Assembly: GCA_002069855.1 (NCBI GenBank)
Contig: MWCF01000014.1
Span: 1 to 48,656, forward strand
Length of the DNA stretch: 48,656 nt
Reading direction: 5' to 3'
DNA from: Elusimicrobia bacterium ADurb.Bin231
Lineage (GTDB): Bacteria > Elusimicrobiota > UBA8919 > MWCF01
The position numbers and the translations under genes are program-made. Under the pieces are notes generated by a model. That model was not told the DNA's origin. It saw only the letters and a program-made list of their open reading frames with translations, and searched no databases. Every line of letters starts with the position of its first letter. Position 1 is the stretch's first letter. Of the stretch, positions 34,286 through 42,534 are shown piece after piece.

Positions 34286-35188
34286 ATGAATCAGTTTCCT
34301 GTGGGGCTTTTGATTCTTGTAGTAATATTTCTTTTTATTTTTGCGAAGATGGCTCTTAGAATTATAAGGCCGTATGAGAAAGGATTGGTTGAATTTCTTG
34401 GAAAATTCAACAGAACAGTAGATTCAGGGTTGGCTTTTCTTGTTCCGATATTTGAAACAATAAGGAAAGTGGATATGCGCGAACAGGTCCTTGACGTGCC
34501 TCCTCAGGACGTGATAACAAAGGACAATGTCGCGGTAACTGTGGATGCAATTATCTATTTTAAGATAACAGATCCATTCAAGGTAGTGTACAATGTCGTG
34601 AATTTCATTCAGGCAGCGATTAATCTTGCGCAGACGAATCTGAGAAATGTTATAGGAGAATTGACTCTTGACGATACCCTTACTTCGCGTGAAAAGATAA
34701 ACAGCCAGTTGCGGTTGGTTTTAGATGAAGCTACAGACACATGGGGCGTGAAAGTTACGCGCGTGGAATTGCGGAAAATCGATCCTCCAGCGGACATTAC
34801 CCAGGCTATGTCCAAACAGATGAAAGCAGAAAGAGAAAAGCGCGCGAATATTCTTGAAGCTGAGGGATTCAGGCAGGCTGCAATTTTAAAGGCGGAAGGC
34901 TCCAAACTTTCAGCGATACTTGAAGCTGAAGGCAAAGCTGAAGCGATAAAGAGAGTTTCTGACGCGGAAAAATATCAGATAGAGATTGTTTATAACGCGA
35001 TTCATTCCGGCAAACCTACCAATGATTTGATAGCAATAAAATATCTTGAAACTCTTGAAAAGGTTGCGTCGGGAAATGCCACAAAGATATTCCTGCCTCT
35101 TGAATCTACTGGAGTGCTTGGTTCCATAGCAGGGATTTCCGAACTTTTCAAGGAAAAAAACGAAAACAAGAAAGAAGAAAAGAAATAA
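34286..35188 (+). CDS. SPFH/stomatin-like membrane protein
   Basis: A 300-residue protein with one N-terminal membrane helix ([17 protein letters not shown]), the SPFH domain ([20 protein letters not shown], then [20 protein letters not shown]) and a long coiled-coil with Ala/Glu/Lys repeats (about 185-235). It resembles QmcA and paraslipins, which organise membrane domains and work with NfeD partners. GGGAGG precedes ATG 34286. Confidence 0.93.
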   Translation: MNQFPVGLLILVVIFLFIFAKMALRIIRPYEKGLVEFLGKFNRTVDSGLAFLVPIFETIRKVDMREQVLDVPPQDVITKDNVAVTVDAIIYFKITDPFKVVYNVVNFIQAAINLAQTNLRNVIGELTLDDTLTSREKINSQLRLVLDEATDTWGVKVTRVELRKIDPPADITQAMSKQMKAEREKRANILEAEGFRQAAILKAEGSKLSAILEAEGKAEAIKRVSDAEKYQIEIVYNAIHSGKPTNDLIAIKYLETLEKVASGNATKIFLPLESTGVLGSIAGISELFKEKNENKKEEKK

Positions 35189-35194
35189 ATCGGA

Positions 35195-36346
35195 ATGGTT
35201 CATTGTAATACTGATAGACGGATTTCCTTTAGCGGCTTGCCGCCTCGCGGATGTTCCGCAGGAATATATGTTCATATACCTTTTTGCCGGAAGAAATGCG
35301 GATATTGCGATTTCGTGAGTTTCCCGATTGATAAAATTTCTTCTTATAGTCCGGAAAGGTATGTTGATTCTTTGATAAAGGAATTTTCATCACGCCTTCC
35401 GGCCGCAGCGCCGGATATGCCGGTTACAATATATGTGGGTGGAGGAACTCCGTCTGTGATTAGCAGTAGATTGCTTTTCAAAATTCTTTTTGAGTTGAAA
35501 CACAGCAAGTTTGCCGGAAAAAGTGCCGTTAAAGAATTTACAGTTGAATTAAATCCGGAATCCGTTTCAAAGGACAAACTCGGCGTATTGAAGGAATGCG
35601 GGGTTGACAGGTTGAGTTTCGGCGCCCAGTCGTTGGACGACCGTATTTTGAATATTCTCGGCAGAGTTCATAATGTCCGAGATTTTTTAAGAGCGTACCG
35701 CCTCGCCCGCGAAACCGGTTTTCAAAATATAAACATTGATTTGATATTTGGAATACCCGGGCAATCGCTCGATGATTTTAAAGATACTCTTAACAAGGCG
35801 ATTTCTCTTTCTCCGGAACATATTTCAGCGTATTCGCTTAGCATTGAAACCGGCACTGAATTTTATTTGCGCGGTATGGAAAAAGATGAAGAAACTGATG
35901 CCGCGATGTATGAGTATGTTATTAAATTTCTGAAAGATAACGGTTACTCGCATTATGAAATATCCAATTTCTCCAAACCCGGTTTTGAATGCGCGCATAA
36001 TGTTAATTATTGGCTGAATGGAGAATATTTCGGTTTTGGATTGAGCGCAGCGTCTCACCTGTCCGGAGTAAGGCGCGAGAATACCGGAATATTTTCGGAT
36101 TATATAAAAGGCATATATGAAAATTCCGAAGAGAATCTTTCTCCAGAAAAGAAAATAGCGGAAACTATAATACTCGGTTTGCGGATGACTGATGGAGTCC
36201 GGTTATCTAGGGAAGTAAAGAAAATATATAAGCATAATATAATGTCTCTTGTCCGGCAGGGGCTTCTCAAAACAAGCGGAGATTATGTGAAACTTTCGGA
36301 TAAAGGCATAATATTTGCGGATACTGTATTCAGGGAGTTTTTATGA
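35195..36346 (+). CDS. hemW: HemW-like radical SAM protein
   Basis: A 383-residue radical SAM protein. The cluster motif is CRKKCGYCDF near residue 32, preceded by AGIYVHIPF. Other HemW features are YVGGGTPSVIS, ELNPESVSKDKL, LSFGAQSLDDRILNILGRVH and the C-terminal HTH-like region. HemW family members are haem chaperones, not coproporphyrinogen oxidases. The start is uncertain, as no clear ribosome binding site precedes ATG 35195; the first 20 residues are not conserved family sequence. It overlaps the next gene by ATGA. Confidence 0.88.
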   Translation: MVHCNTDRRISFSGLPPRGCSAGIYVHIPFCRKKCGYCDFVSFPIDKISSYSPERYVDSLIKEFSSRLPAAAPDMPVTIYVGGGTPSVISSRLLFKILFELKHSKFAGKSAVKEFTVELNPESVSKDKLGVLKECGVDRLSFGAQSLDDRILNILGRVHNVRDFLRAYRLARETGFQNINIDLIFGIPGQSLDDFKDTLNKAISLSPEHISAYSLSIETGTEFYLRGMEKDEETDAAMYEYVIKFLKDNGYSHYEISNFSKPGFECAHNVNYWLNGEYFGFGLSAASHLSGVRRENTGIFSDYIKGIYENSEENLSPEKKIAETIILGLRMTDGVRLSREVKKIYKHNIMSLVRQGLLKTSGDYVKLSDKGIIFADTVFREFL

Positions 36347-37026
36347 GCAATATGAAAGATACGGCAATAATAATGCCTGTGTTTAATGAAGTTAAAACAT
36401 TAGAAAAAGTTTTGGCAAAAGTTCTTACTCTTGAGCCTCGCGAGATTATAATAGTGGACGACGGTTCTACCGACGGGACGAGAGACCTTCTTAAGGGAAT
36501 CAATGACACGAGGTGCAAGATAGTGTTCCATTCAGAGAACAAAGGAAAGGGCGCAGCTATAATAACTGCCATGCAGTATGTTTCAGCGCCTATAGTAACA
36601 ATTCAAGACGCGGATCTGGAATATAATCCCGATGAATTGAAAGATTTGGCAGCTCCGATTATGCAAAATAAAGCAGAGGTTGTTTACGGTTCAAGATTCC
36701 TTAAACCTGCGATGAAGAATATTTACATAAGGTACCGTCTCGGCAACTGGTTTTTAAGCAAATTGATTAGTGTCCTTTTTAGAACGGAGATAACGGATTC
36801 CTATACATGTTACAAGGTTTTCAAGACGAGTGTGCTTAAAGAATTGGACCTTAAATCCAGACGATTTGAAATTGAAGCTGAGTTTACTGTAAAGATTCTT
36901 AAGAAAGGCATTAAGATTCTTGAGATTCCTATTGACTATAATCCCAGAAGATTGGAAGAGGGAAAAAAGATAGGTTGGCTTGACGGGATCAAAGGAATAA
37001 TAACAATTTTTAAATATTCTTTATGA
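36343..37026 (+). CDS. Family 2 glycosyltransferase (polyprenyl-phosphate sugar synthase type)
   Basis: A 227-residue GT2 enzyme like dolichyl-phosphate mannose synthase. Motifs: IIMPVFNEVKTL, IIVDDGSTDGTRD, the metal-binding TIQDADLEYNPDEL and VVYGSRFL. It has no C-terminal membrane helices, so it is the soluble DPM1 type. It probably makes a polyprenyl-phosphate-linked sugar for the membrane transferase that overlaps its end (ATGA at 37023). Confidence 0.88.
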   Translation: MSNMKDTAIIMPVFNEVKTLEKVLAKVLTLEPREIIIVDDGSTDGTRDLLKGINDTRCKIVFHSENKGKGAAIITAMQYVSAPIVTIQDADLEYNPDELKDLAAPIMQNKAEVVYGSRFLKPAMKNIYIRYRLGNWFLSKLISVLFRTEITDSYTCYKVFKTSVLKELDLKSRRFEIEAEFTVKILKKGIKILEIPIDYNPRRLEEGKKIGWLDGIKGIITIFKYSL

Positions 37027-39194
37027 GAAAGAATAAAAAAAAAGAGACAGCCATTTTACCGCAGAAACAAGGTATTTCCACATATTTACCTTTGCCTGTA
37101 TTATGGTTATTGACCATTGTATGGGGATTTGTTATTTTCAAGAATTACTATCCCGCATTCCGGCCTTCATTGGATAATATAGGCAGTATGTTTTCTCCGG
37201 ACCAATATGTTGAAATATTTAATTTATCCAACCTTGTAGTTCTCAATCATTTATTGAATATAATTCTCGCTGCGTTTTTTTTCTTTTCATGTTTTTCATT
37301 GGGACGTCTTATAACGCAATATTTTCGGCCTGTTTGGCACAGCGGTTTTGAAGAGATGGTTTTCTGCGCAGGCATTGGAATGTGCGGCGTGTCTTTGTTG
37401 ATATTTTTGCTCGGTGTTTTTTCGGCATTATATAAATCGACGGTTTTATTTTCGCTTGTCATTGTTGCCGCGCTCGGTTTTTGGGATATAAAAAAACACC
37501 GGATTGCCGGTACCCCATGCCCGGAAAAACTGCCTTCTTTGTTTTTTCTGGCAAAATATCTTCTTCTATTCGCTTTGATTGCCGGACTTTTTGCCGCGCT
37601 CGGTCCGGAGATTTTTTATGATTCTCTTGTTTATCACCTTGCAGCGCCTAATTATTATAAAATAATGCATGGAATTAAGGAAATGCCTTATGTCCTTTAT
37701 TCCAATCTTCCGCTCGCGCACGGCATGCTGTTTACTGCCGGTCTCTTTTTGAGAAACGAAGTGGTTGCAAAACTTATAAATTACTGCGCTTGCGTTTTAG
37801 TTTGTGTTTCAATGGTATCTTTTTCGCTTAAATATTTCGGGTCAATGATTCAGGGCATACTGGCATCTTTGATTTTTTACGCGACTACACATGTGATGTT
37901 AAGTTCCGGCGCTTGCGGCACAGAAACGATTCTCACTCTTTTCGCATTTCTTTCTTTTTATGCGTTGGTGAATTATCTCGAAGACGGAAAACTTTTTTTT
38001 CTGTATATTTCCGGAGTTTTATCGGGATTTGCCATGGCTGTAAAATACACCGGTATATTTGTTGCCGTAGGAGTTGTTATAGCTTATCTGGTTTCAAAGA
38101 AGAAAGTTACTTTAAAAAATATTTTGCTGTGGGGTATTATTGCTTCTATCCCGGTGATGCCGTGGCTTATAAAGAATTATATTTATAAAAATAATCCTGT
38201 GTATCCGTTTATGTCTTCAGTGTTTAAACCCGATAATATGACAGATCCAGCAAAGGTCAAGGGATTTATCTCTGAAACCAAACAGTACAGTTTTTCCGGT
38301 TTCTGGGAATGGGCGAAACATCCGTGGCTTATAACTATGGGCAGGATACCGAATTCCGAGAATTTCTCTCCGCTTTTTCTTTTTATTATTCCTTTTGTTT
38401 TATTAATTAAGGCGCCGCGCAATGTAATAAGATTGGGGATTGTTTACTGTTTTGTTGTATGGCTGACTTGGTCTTTAACAACCACAATGATAAGATTTAT
38501 TATGCCCGCCTTGCCTGTAGCCGCGCTGCTGATAGCATATTTTATTTTCGGTTTTTCCGACAAAAACTATAAGAATCTATTGTCTATAATCGCTATATTT
38601 TTTTCCGCTGTCAATATCTATTGGGGATGCTGGATGTTTTATGTGCAAGGCGGCTGGAAGGTTGCTGCGGGTTCTGAAAAAAAAGAGGAGTTTTTAAGCA
38701 ATACTCACCCGTCGTATCCTTACGGCTATTTTGCCGGTATAGATTATATAAATAAAAATTTACCCGCCGGCGCCGGAGTGCTTTTTGCCGGTGAAAGCAG
38801 AAGTTTTTATCTGGAGAGAATGCCTGTGGTTTCCTCTGTATTTGATTTAACTCCTTTGGTTGAGATTTCCGCGTTGTCGGGCAATGCGGATGAAATTTAT
38901 AAAAATCTGAGACGCATGGGGATTACTCACATATTTTTAAATCTGGGCGAGGCTGTCCGGCTGCATAGAAGTTACAGGATGTTTTATTTTGATGAAAAAT
39001 CAGCGTCTAAATTTCGGGATTTTTGGGACAAGTATGTGGTGGAGGTGTTTCATAGAGACGAAACAAGAAGCGGGACATTTTTAAACCGTGTGGTCGTGTA
39101 TAAAATACTTGAAGAGAAAGAAGCGTCAATGCCGCATGATTCCCCTGAAAATTTTATTTTGAGATATGTTGTCCAATCCGCTCTGGGAAAATAA
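37023..39194 (+). CDS. Multi-pass membrane glycosyltransferase (ArnT/PMT-like, GT-C fold)
   Basis: A 723-residue protein with about twelve hydrophobic segments and a soluble C-terminal part from about 560. The segment LGPEIFYDSLVYHLAAPNYYK holds the acidic residue expected in the first external loop of GT-C transferases, which use lipid-linked sugars. Coupling by overlap to a polyprenyl-phosphate sugar synthase supports a role in glycosylating envelope polymers or proteins. Acceptor and sugar are unknown. Confidence 0.8.
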   Translation: MRKNKKKETAILPQKQGISTYLPLPVLWLLTIVWGFVIFKNYYPAFRPSLDNIGSMFSPDQYVEIFNLSNLVVLNHLLNIILAAFFFFSCFSLGRLITQYFRPVWHSGFEEMVFCAGIGMCGVSLLIFLLGVFSALYKSTVLFSLVIVAALGFWDIKKHRIAGTPCPEKLPSLFFLAKYLLLFALIAGLFAALGPEIFYDSLVYHLAAPNYYKIMHGIKEMPYVLYSNLPLAHGMLFTAGLFLRNEVVAKLINYCACVLVCVSMVSFSLKYFGSMIQGILASLIFYATTHVMLSSGACGTETILTLFAFLSFYALVNYLEDGKLFFLYISGVLSGFAMAVKYTGIFVAVGVVIAYLVSKKKVTLKNILLWGIIASIPVMPWLIKNYIYKNNPVYPFMSSVFKPDNMTDPAKVKGFISETKQYSFSGFWEWAKHPWLITMGRIPNSENFSPLFLFIIPFVLLIKAPRNVIRLGIVYCFVVWLTWSLTTTMIRFIMPALPVAALLIAYFIFGFSDKNYKNLLSIIAIFFSAVNIYWGCWMFYVQGGWKVAAGSEKKEEFLSNTHPSYPYGYFAGIDYINKNLPAGAGVLFAGESRSFYLERMPVVSSVFDLTPLVEISALSGNADEIYKNLRRMGITHIFLNLGEAVRLHRSYRMFYFDEKSASKFRDFWDKYVVEVFHRDETRSGTFLNRVVVYKILEEKEASMPHDSPENFILRYVVQSALGK

Positions 39195-39219
39195 AAAAAA
39201 CGGTTTATCAAGAAAACTC

Positions 39220-39290
39220 CCTGTTGCCTCAAATAAAAATCTAAACGAAAGTAGTATTGGATGCCTGATTATAATTATACAAAAGAAAGG
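39220..39290 (+). repeat. 71-bp dispersed repeat, copy 2
   Basis: Matches 8066-8136 at 70 of 71 positions. The match stops exactly where the terminal-inverted-repeat element begins (39290). In copy 1 the next bases are different and lead into the glnA promoter. Confidence 0.85.
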
Positions 39291-39537
39291 GTTCTTTCTT
39301 AAATATTGTGGAAAAACAGCATGATTTATAGACGGTAAAAAGCATAAAAATGAACAGCGCATTGATTATCAGTAAAAAAGTCAATGAAACATCCGAACTT
39401 TGTTGCCTTTATCGTAGGATCTATTCCGTCGTTTTACATTCTCAACAAGCACGGTCATGGAGCGGGCAGATAAAGTAATATTGAATTAAAATACACTTAT
39501 TATTCCACAATATTTCCACATTAATTAAGAAAGAACC
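39290..39537 (+). mobile_element. 248-bp element with 25-bp terminal inverted repeats (MITE-like or decayed IS)
   Basis: The left end (39290-39314) begins GGTTCTTTCTTAA and the right end (39513-39537) finishes TTAAGAAAGAACC; over 25 bases the two match at 23 positions in inverted orientation. The interior has no long ORF; a frame with YRRIYSVVL and a second with NFVAFIVGSIPSFY hint at a degraded transposase or only chance. No clear target duplication is seen. The right end abuts the broken RND gene directly. Confidence 0.7.
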
Positions 39538-39539
39538 TA

Positions 39540-39851
39540 ATAATGCTTGTCGGAATAGTAGTGAACAATGCCATAGTTTTTATAGATTATACCATACAGC
39601 AGAAAAATAAAGGTGTTAAAGTATATGATGCGCTTCTTGAATCCGGGCGTGTGCGGTTACGTCCTATTTTGATGTCATCTATGACTACCGTGTTTGGTAT
39701 GATTCCTGTGGTGTTTTCCACAGGTAAGGGTTCCGAAACATGGGTATCTTTGGGATTAACTTTGGCAGGCGGACTTACAGTTTCTATGGTAATTACTCTT
39801 ATAATTGTTCCTGTGATTTATTCGTTGTTTGAAGATAAAGCAGTTTCTTAA
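39540..39851 (+). pseudogene. C-terminal fragment of an RND efflux pump
   Basis: About 103 codons reading IMLVGIVVNNAIVFIDYTIQ, then LRPILMSSMTTVFGMIPVVF and a last membrane segment. This is the end of an AcrB/MexB-type inner-membrane pump, covering roughly its last three helices of a protein of about 1000 residues. Coding similarity begins within three bases of the inverted-repeat element, so that element or an associated deletion removed the rest. ATG 39543 has no ribosome binding site. The TolC and adaptor genes downstream may have served this pump. Confidence 0.85.
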
Positions 39852-40087
39852 ATTGATGTTGTTGAAAAAAACGCAGTTCCGATGACTTAAATAGGATGAA
39901 GGGCCCCGTTGTTTACAGAGTGCCACAACAATAACTTCTTTAAAGTGTTTGTATTAATAAAATAAAATTATTTGTTAATTTTTTGGTAAACCTCAGCGGC
40001 TTGCGAAGTGTCTATATAGAAATGTTAATGCCTTTTATTTTGAAATTTATGCGTTTTGGCAAAGGAGAAAACCTGTTTGATAATATT

Positions 40088-41392
40088 ATGAAAATATTAA
40101 TACTTTTACTTTTTTTTATTTTTTCAATTGGGTTGCCTGTTAGCGGTGTTCCAAATCAAAAAAATCCTTCTGAAACAGTTTCATCAGCGCTTCAATGGAC
40201 AGACATACTTGCCGCAGCCAAACAGAATAATTCCACTCTTATTAAAACAAAAAAATCTCTTGAGATTGCGAACAACAATTATTACGCGGCAATATCAAAT
40301 TTTCTACCGCAGATAACTGCGTCTGCCTCCGCAGGCAGGTCGGGATCTGATTCCTCGTCTGCGTCAAATGATTATTCTTACGGTATTTCCGGCAGGCTTT
40401 CTTTATTTTCCGGGTTCAGTGATTACAGCGTTTTAAAGATTAAAAATATTGAACTGAAAATCGCCAAAACTGAGTACGACAGAGTTTTATCGGATATGAT
40501 TTATAATCTTAAAAGATATTTTGACGATTTGTTGTGGGCGCAGGAAATGGTTCGTTTGTCTGAACAAATTTTAAACAGAAGAATTGAAAATTATAATCTT
40601 GTGAGTTTGAAATACGAAGCCGGAAGGGAAGACAAAGGTTCGCTTTTGCGGCTTGATGCTGATAAATATCAGGCGGAAACAGATCTTTTTCAAGCAAGAA
40701 GAAGGGTGTTGAGTTCTTCAGCTCAACTTTCCAAAGAAATAGGGAAGAATGATTTTACTGTTTTAATCGTTACAGGCAGTTTAACTGTTGAAAAAAATTC
40801 CGCGTTGATAGAAACCGATTATGTGAAGCGAAAGGAATTGTTTTTTGGCAGATTGCTGAATGAAATTCCTGAATATATTAATGCCGAATATTCCTTGAAA
40901 AAGGCGGTTTTAAGTGTGAAATCCGCGAAAAGTGAATTTTATCCGTCTCTGACTTTATCCGCCGGAGATTCCAAAAGAGGAGATCATTGGGCGCCTTCAA
41001 ATAATAGTTGGAATATCGGATTAAGTTTGTCATATCCTCTTTTTGCCGGCGGAAAGAATAAAAGAAATGTCAATACCGCAGGATTAAATAGGGAAATAGC
41101 AGAGGAATCTCTGCGCGAAATGAGGAGTATGTTATTTGTTAAATATGAAACAGCAGCCAATGATTTGTCGAACAGTTTGGAAAATTTAAAGGTAAGGGAA
41201 AAATATCTTTTTGCATCTGAAGAACAATCCCGGGTTACCACAACAAAATATATCAACGGACTTGCCACATATCAGGATTGGTATTCCGTGGAGAACGATT
41301 TGATAAATGCTCAAAAAAGCCTGCTTAACGCGCACAAAGAATATCTATTATCTGAGGAATATCTAAAAAATATTTTGGGATATTCCGAATAA
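40088..41392 (+). CDS. TolC-like outer membrane efflux protein
   Basis: Outer-membrane channel of a tripartite efflux system. I prefer ATG 40088, which opens with a signal peptide (MKILILLLFFIFSIGLPVSG), though its ribosome site is weak; AAAGGAG at 40062-40068 lies rather far upstream. Other in-frame ATGs are at 39983 and 40022. The mature part shows two similar halves of long helices and short strands, for example PQITASASAGRSGSD and YPSLTLSAGDS, each followed by a membrane-strand region with GISGRLSLFSGFSDY or GLSLSYPLFAGGKNK. Length about 434 is normal. Its presence indicates a diderm envelope. Confidence 0.88.
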   Translation: MKILILLLFFIFSIGLPVSGVPNQKNPSETVSSALQWTDILAAAKQNNSTLIKTKKSLEIANNNYYAAISNFLPQITASASAGRSGSDSSSASNDYSYGISGRLSLFSGFSDYSVLKIKNIELKIAKTEYDRVLSDMIYNLKRYFDDLLWAQEMVRLSEQILNRRIENYNLVSLKYEAGREDKGSLLRLDADKYQAETDLFQARRRVLSSSAQLSKEIGKNDFTVLIVTGSLTVEKNSALIETDYVKRKELFFGRLLNEIPEYINAEYSLKKAVLSVKSAKSEFYPSLTLSAGDSKRGDHWAPSNNSWNIGLSLSYPLFAGGKNKRNVNTAGLNREIAEESLREMRSMLFVKYETAANDLSNSLENLKVREKYLFASEEQSRVTTTKYINGLATYQDWYSVENDLINAQKSLLNAHKEYLLSEEYLKNILGYSE

Positions 41393-41444
41393 CACGCATA
41401 TTTTAGATATTATTAAGTTGAAGAATGTGAAAAAAGTATTTTTT

Positions 41445-41480
41445 GTCATTATGAATGAGCGTAGCGAAGTGAATAATCTC
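41445..41480 (+). repeat. REP-like intergenic repeat, degenerate copy
   Basis: Contains GTCATT, GAGCGTAGCGAAG and AATCTC in the order of the widespread GTCATTGCGAGC...AGCGAAG...AATCTC intergenic repeats. It lies between the TolC and adaptor genes. Confidence 0.5.
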
Positions 41481-41547
41481 GTTGCTGATTTAAGATAACA
41501 TTTTAATGTAGAAATTATTATTTTGGTGAATATATCCGGAGGAATAA

Positions 41548-42534
41548 ATGAAACGAATTGTTGTTATTTTATGCGCTGTTTTTATAGTGGGTATTTTTGC
41601 GGTATTTATTTTTAAAAAATCCGCTTCGAAAAAAAGTGTTGAACCTATGACAGCAATAACTGCCGAACGGGGCGATATATCACTTGAATTCCGGGTTACA
41701 GGTTCCGTGGAGCCGCGCAATCGCCTTGAAATAAAGCCGCAAGTGTCCGGCCGGCTTGAAGAAGTGCTGGTTAACGAAGGGGATAATGTAAAAAAGGGAG
41801 ATATATTGGCATGGATGAGTTCCACTGAACGCACATCTCTTTTGGATGCTGCTGTCTCTTTCAGCGCTGAAGAGCAAAAAAAATGGGCAGAGGTTTATAA
41901 ACCTACTCCCATTATGGCGCCGCTCGACGGGTTTATCATACTTAGGGATAAGGAACCTGGGCAAACGGTGTCTGTGAGCGATGTTATTTTAGTAATGGCG
42001 GATAAACTTATAATCAAGGCAAATGTTGATGAAACGGACTTGCGTTATATGCGTGTAGGTCTTAAAGTAAAAGTATATTTGGATGCGTATCCTGACGAAT
42101 ATTTTCCAGCAAGGGTTGAGCATATAGCATATGAATCAAAAGTTATAAATAATGTTACAGTATATGAAGTTAAAATCGAGCCTCTTGTTGTTCCAGCGAA
42201 TTTCAGAGCCGGTATGACTGCCACTGTAGAGGCCCCTTCTGAAAAGAAGGAGGATGTTTTGCTTCTTCCTGTGTCTGCTGTTACGGAAAAAAGCGACGGA
42301 TATTATGTAACGCTTAAAGCCGGCGAAAAAATGATTCAAAAGAAGGTGGTTATAGGCATATCAAGCGGCAGAAAGATGGAAATAGTTTCCGGTATAACGG
42401 AAGATGACGAAGTTATGGTTGCCCAGCGCAGTTTAAGTAAAGATGTTGTGTCAGGCAGAGGGCAAAGGGGGATGAGGAGCCCCAGCAGTATGTTCGGCAT
42501 AGGAAGCAAGAAAAGTTCCTCTAAATCAAAATGA
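41548..42534 (+). CDS. MacA-like periplasmic adaptor (membrane fusion protein)
   Basis: A 328-residue protein anchored by an N-terminal helix (RIVVILCAVFIVGIFAVFIF). The lipoyl half-motif LEIKPQVSGRLEEVLVNEGDNVKKGDILAWM and its partner PIMAPLDGFIILRDKEPGQTV are separated by only about 30 residues. The coiled-coil hairpin is thus very short compared with MacA. The beta-barrel and membrane-proximal domains follow. The Ser/Lys-rich C-terminal tail is unusual. GGAGG precedes ATG 41548. It overlaps macB by ATGA and should join it to the TolC protein. Confidence 0.9.
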   Translation: MKRIVVILCAVFIVGIFAVFIFKKSASKKSVEPMTAITAERGDISLEFRVTGSVEPRNRLEIKPQVSGRLEEVLVNEGDNVKKGDILAWMSSTERTSLLDAAVSFSAEEQKKWAEVYKPTPIMAPLDGFIILRDKEPGQTVSVSDVILVMADKLIIKANVDETDLRYMRVGLKVKVYLDAYPDEYFPARVEHIAYESKVINNVTVYEVKIEPLVVPANFRAGMTATVEAPSEKKEDVLLLPVSAVTEKSDGYYVTLKAGEKMIQKKVVIGISSGRKMEIVSGITEDDEVMVAQRSLSKDVVSGRGQRGMRSPSSMFGIGSKKSSSKSK

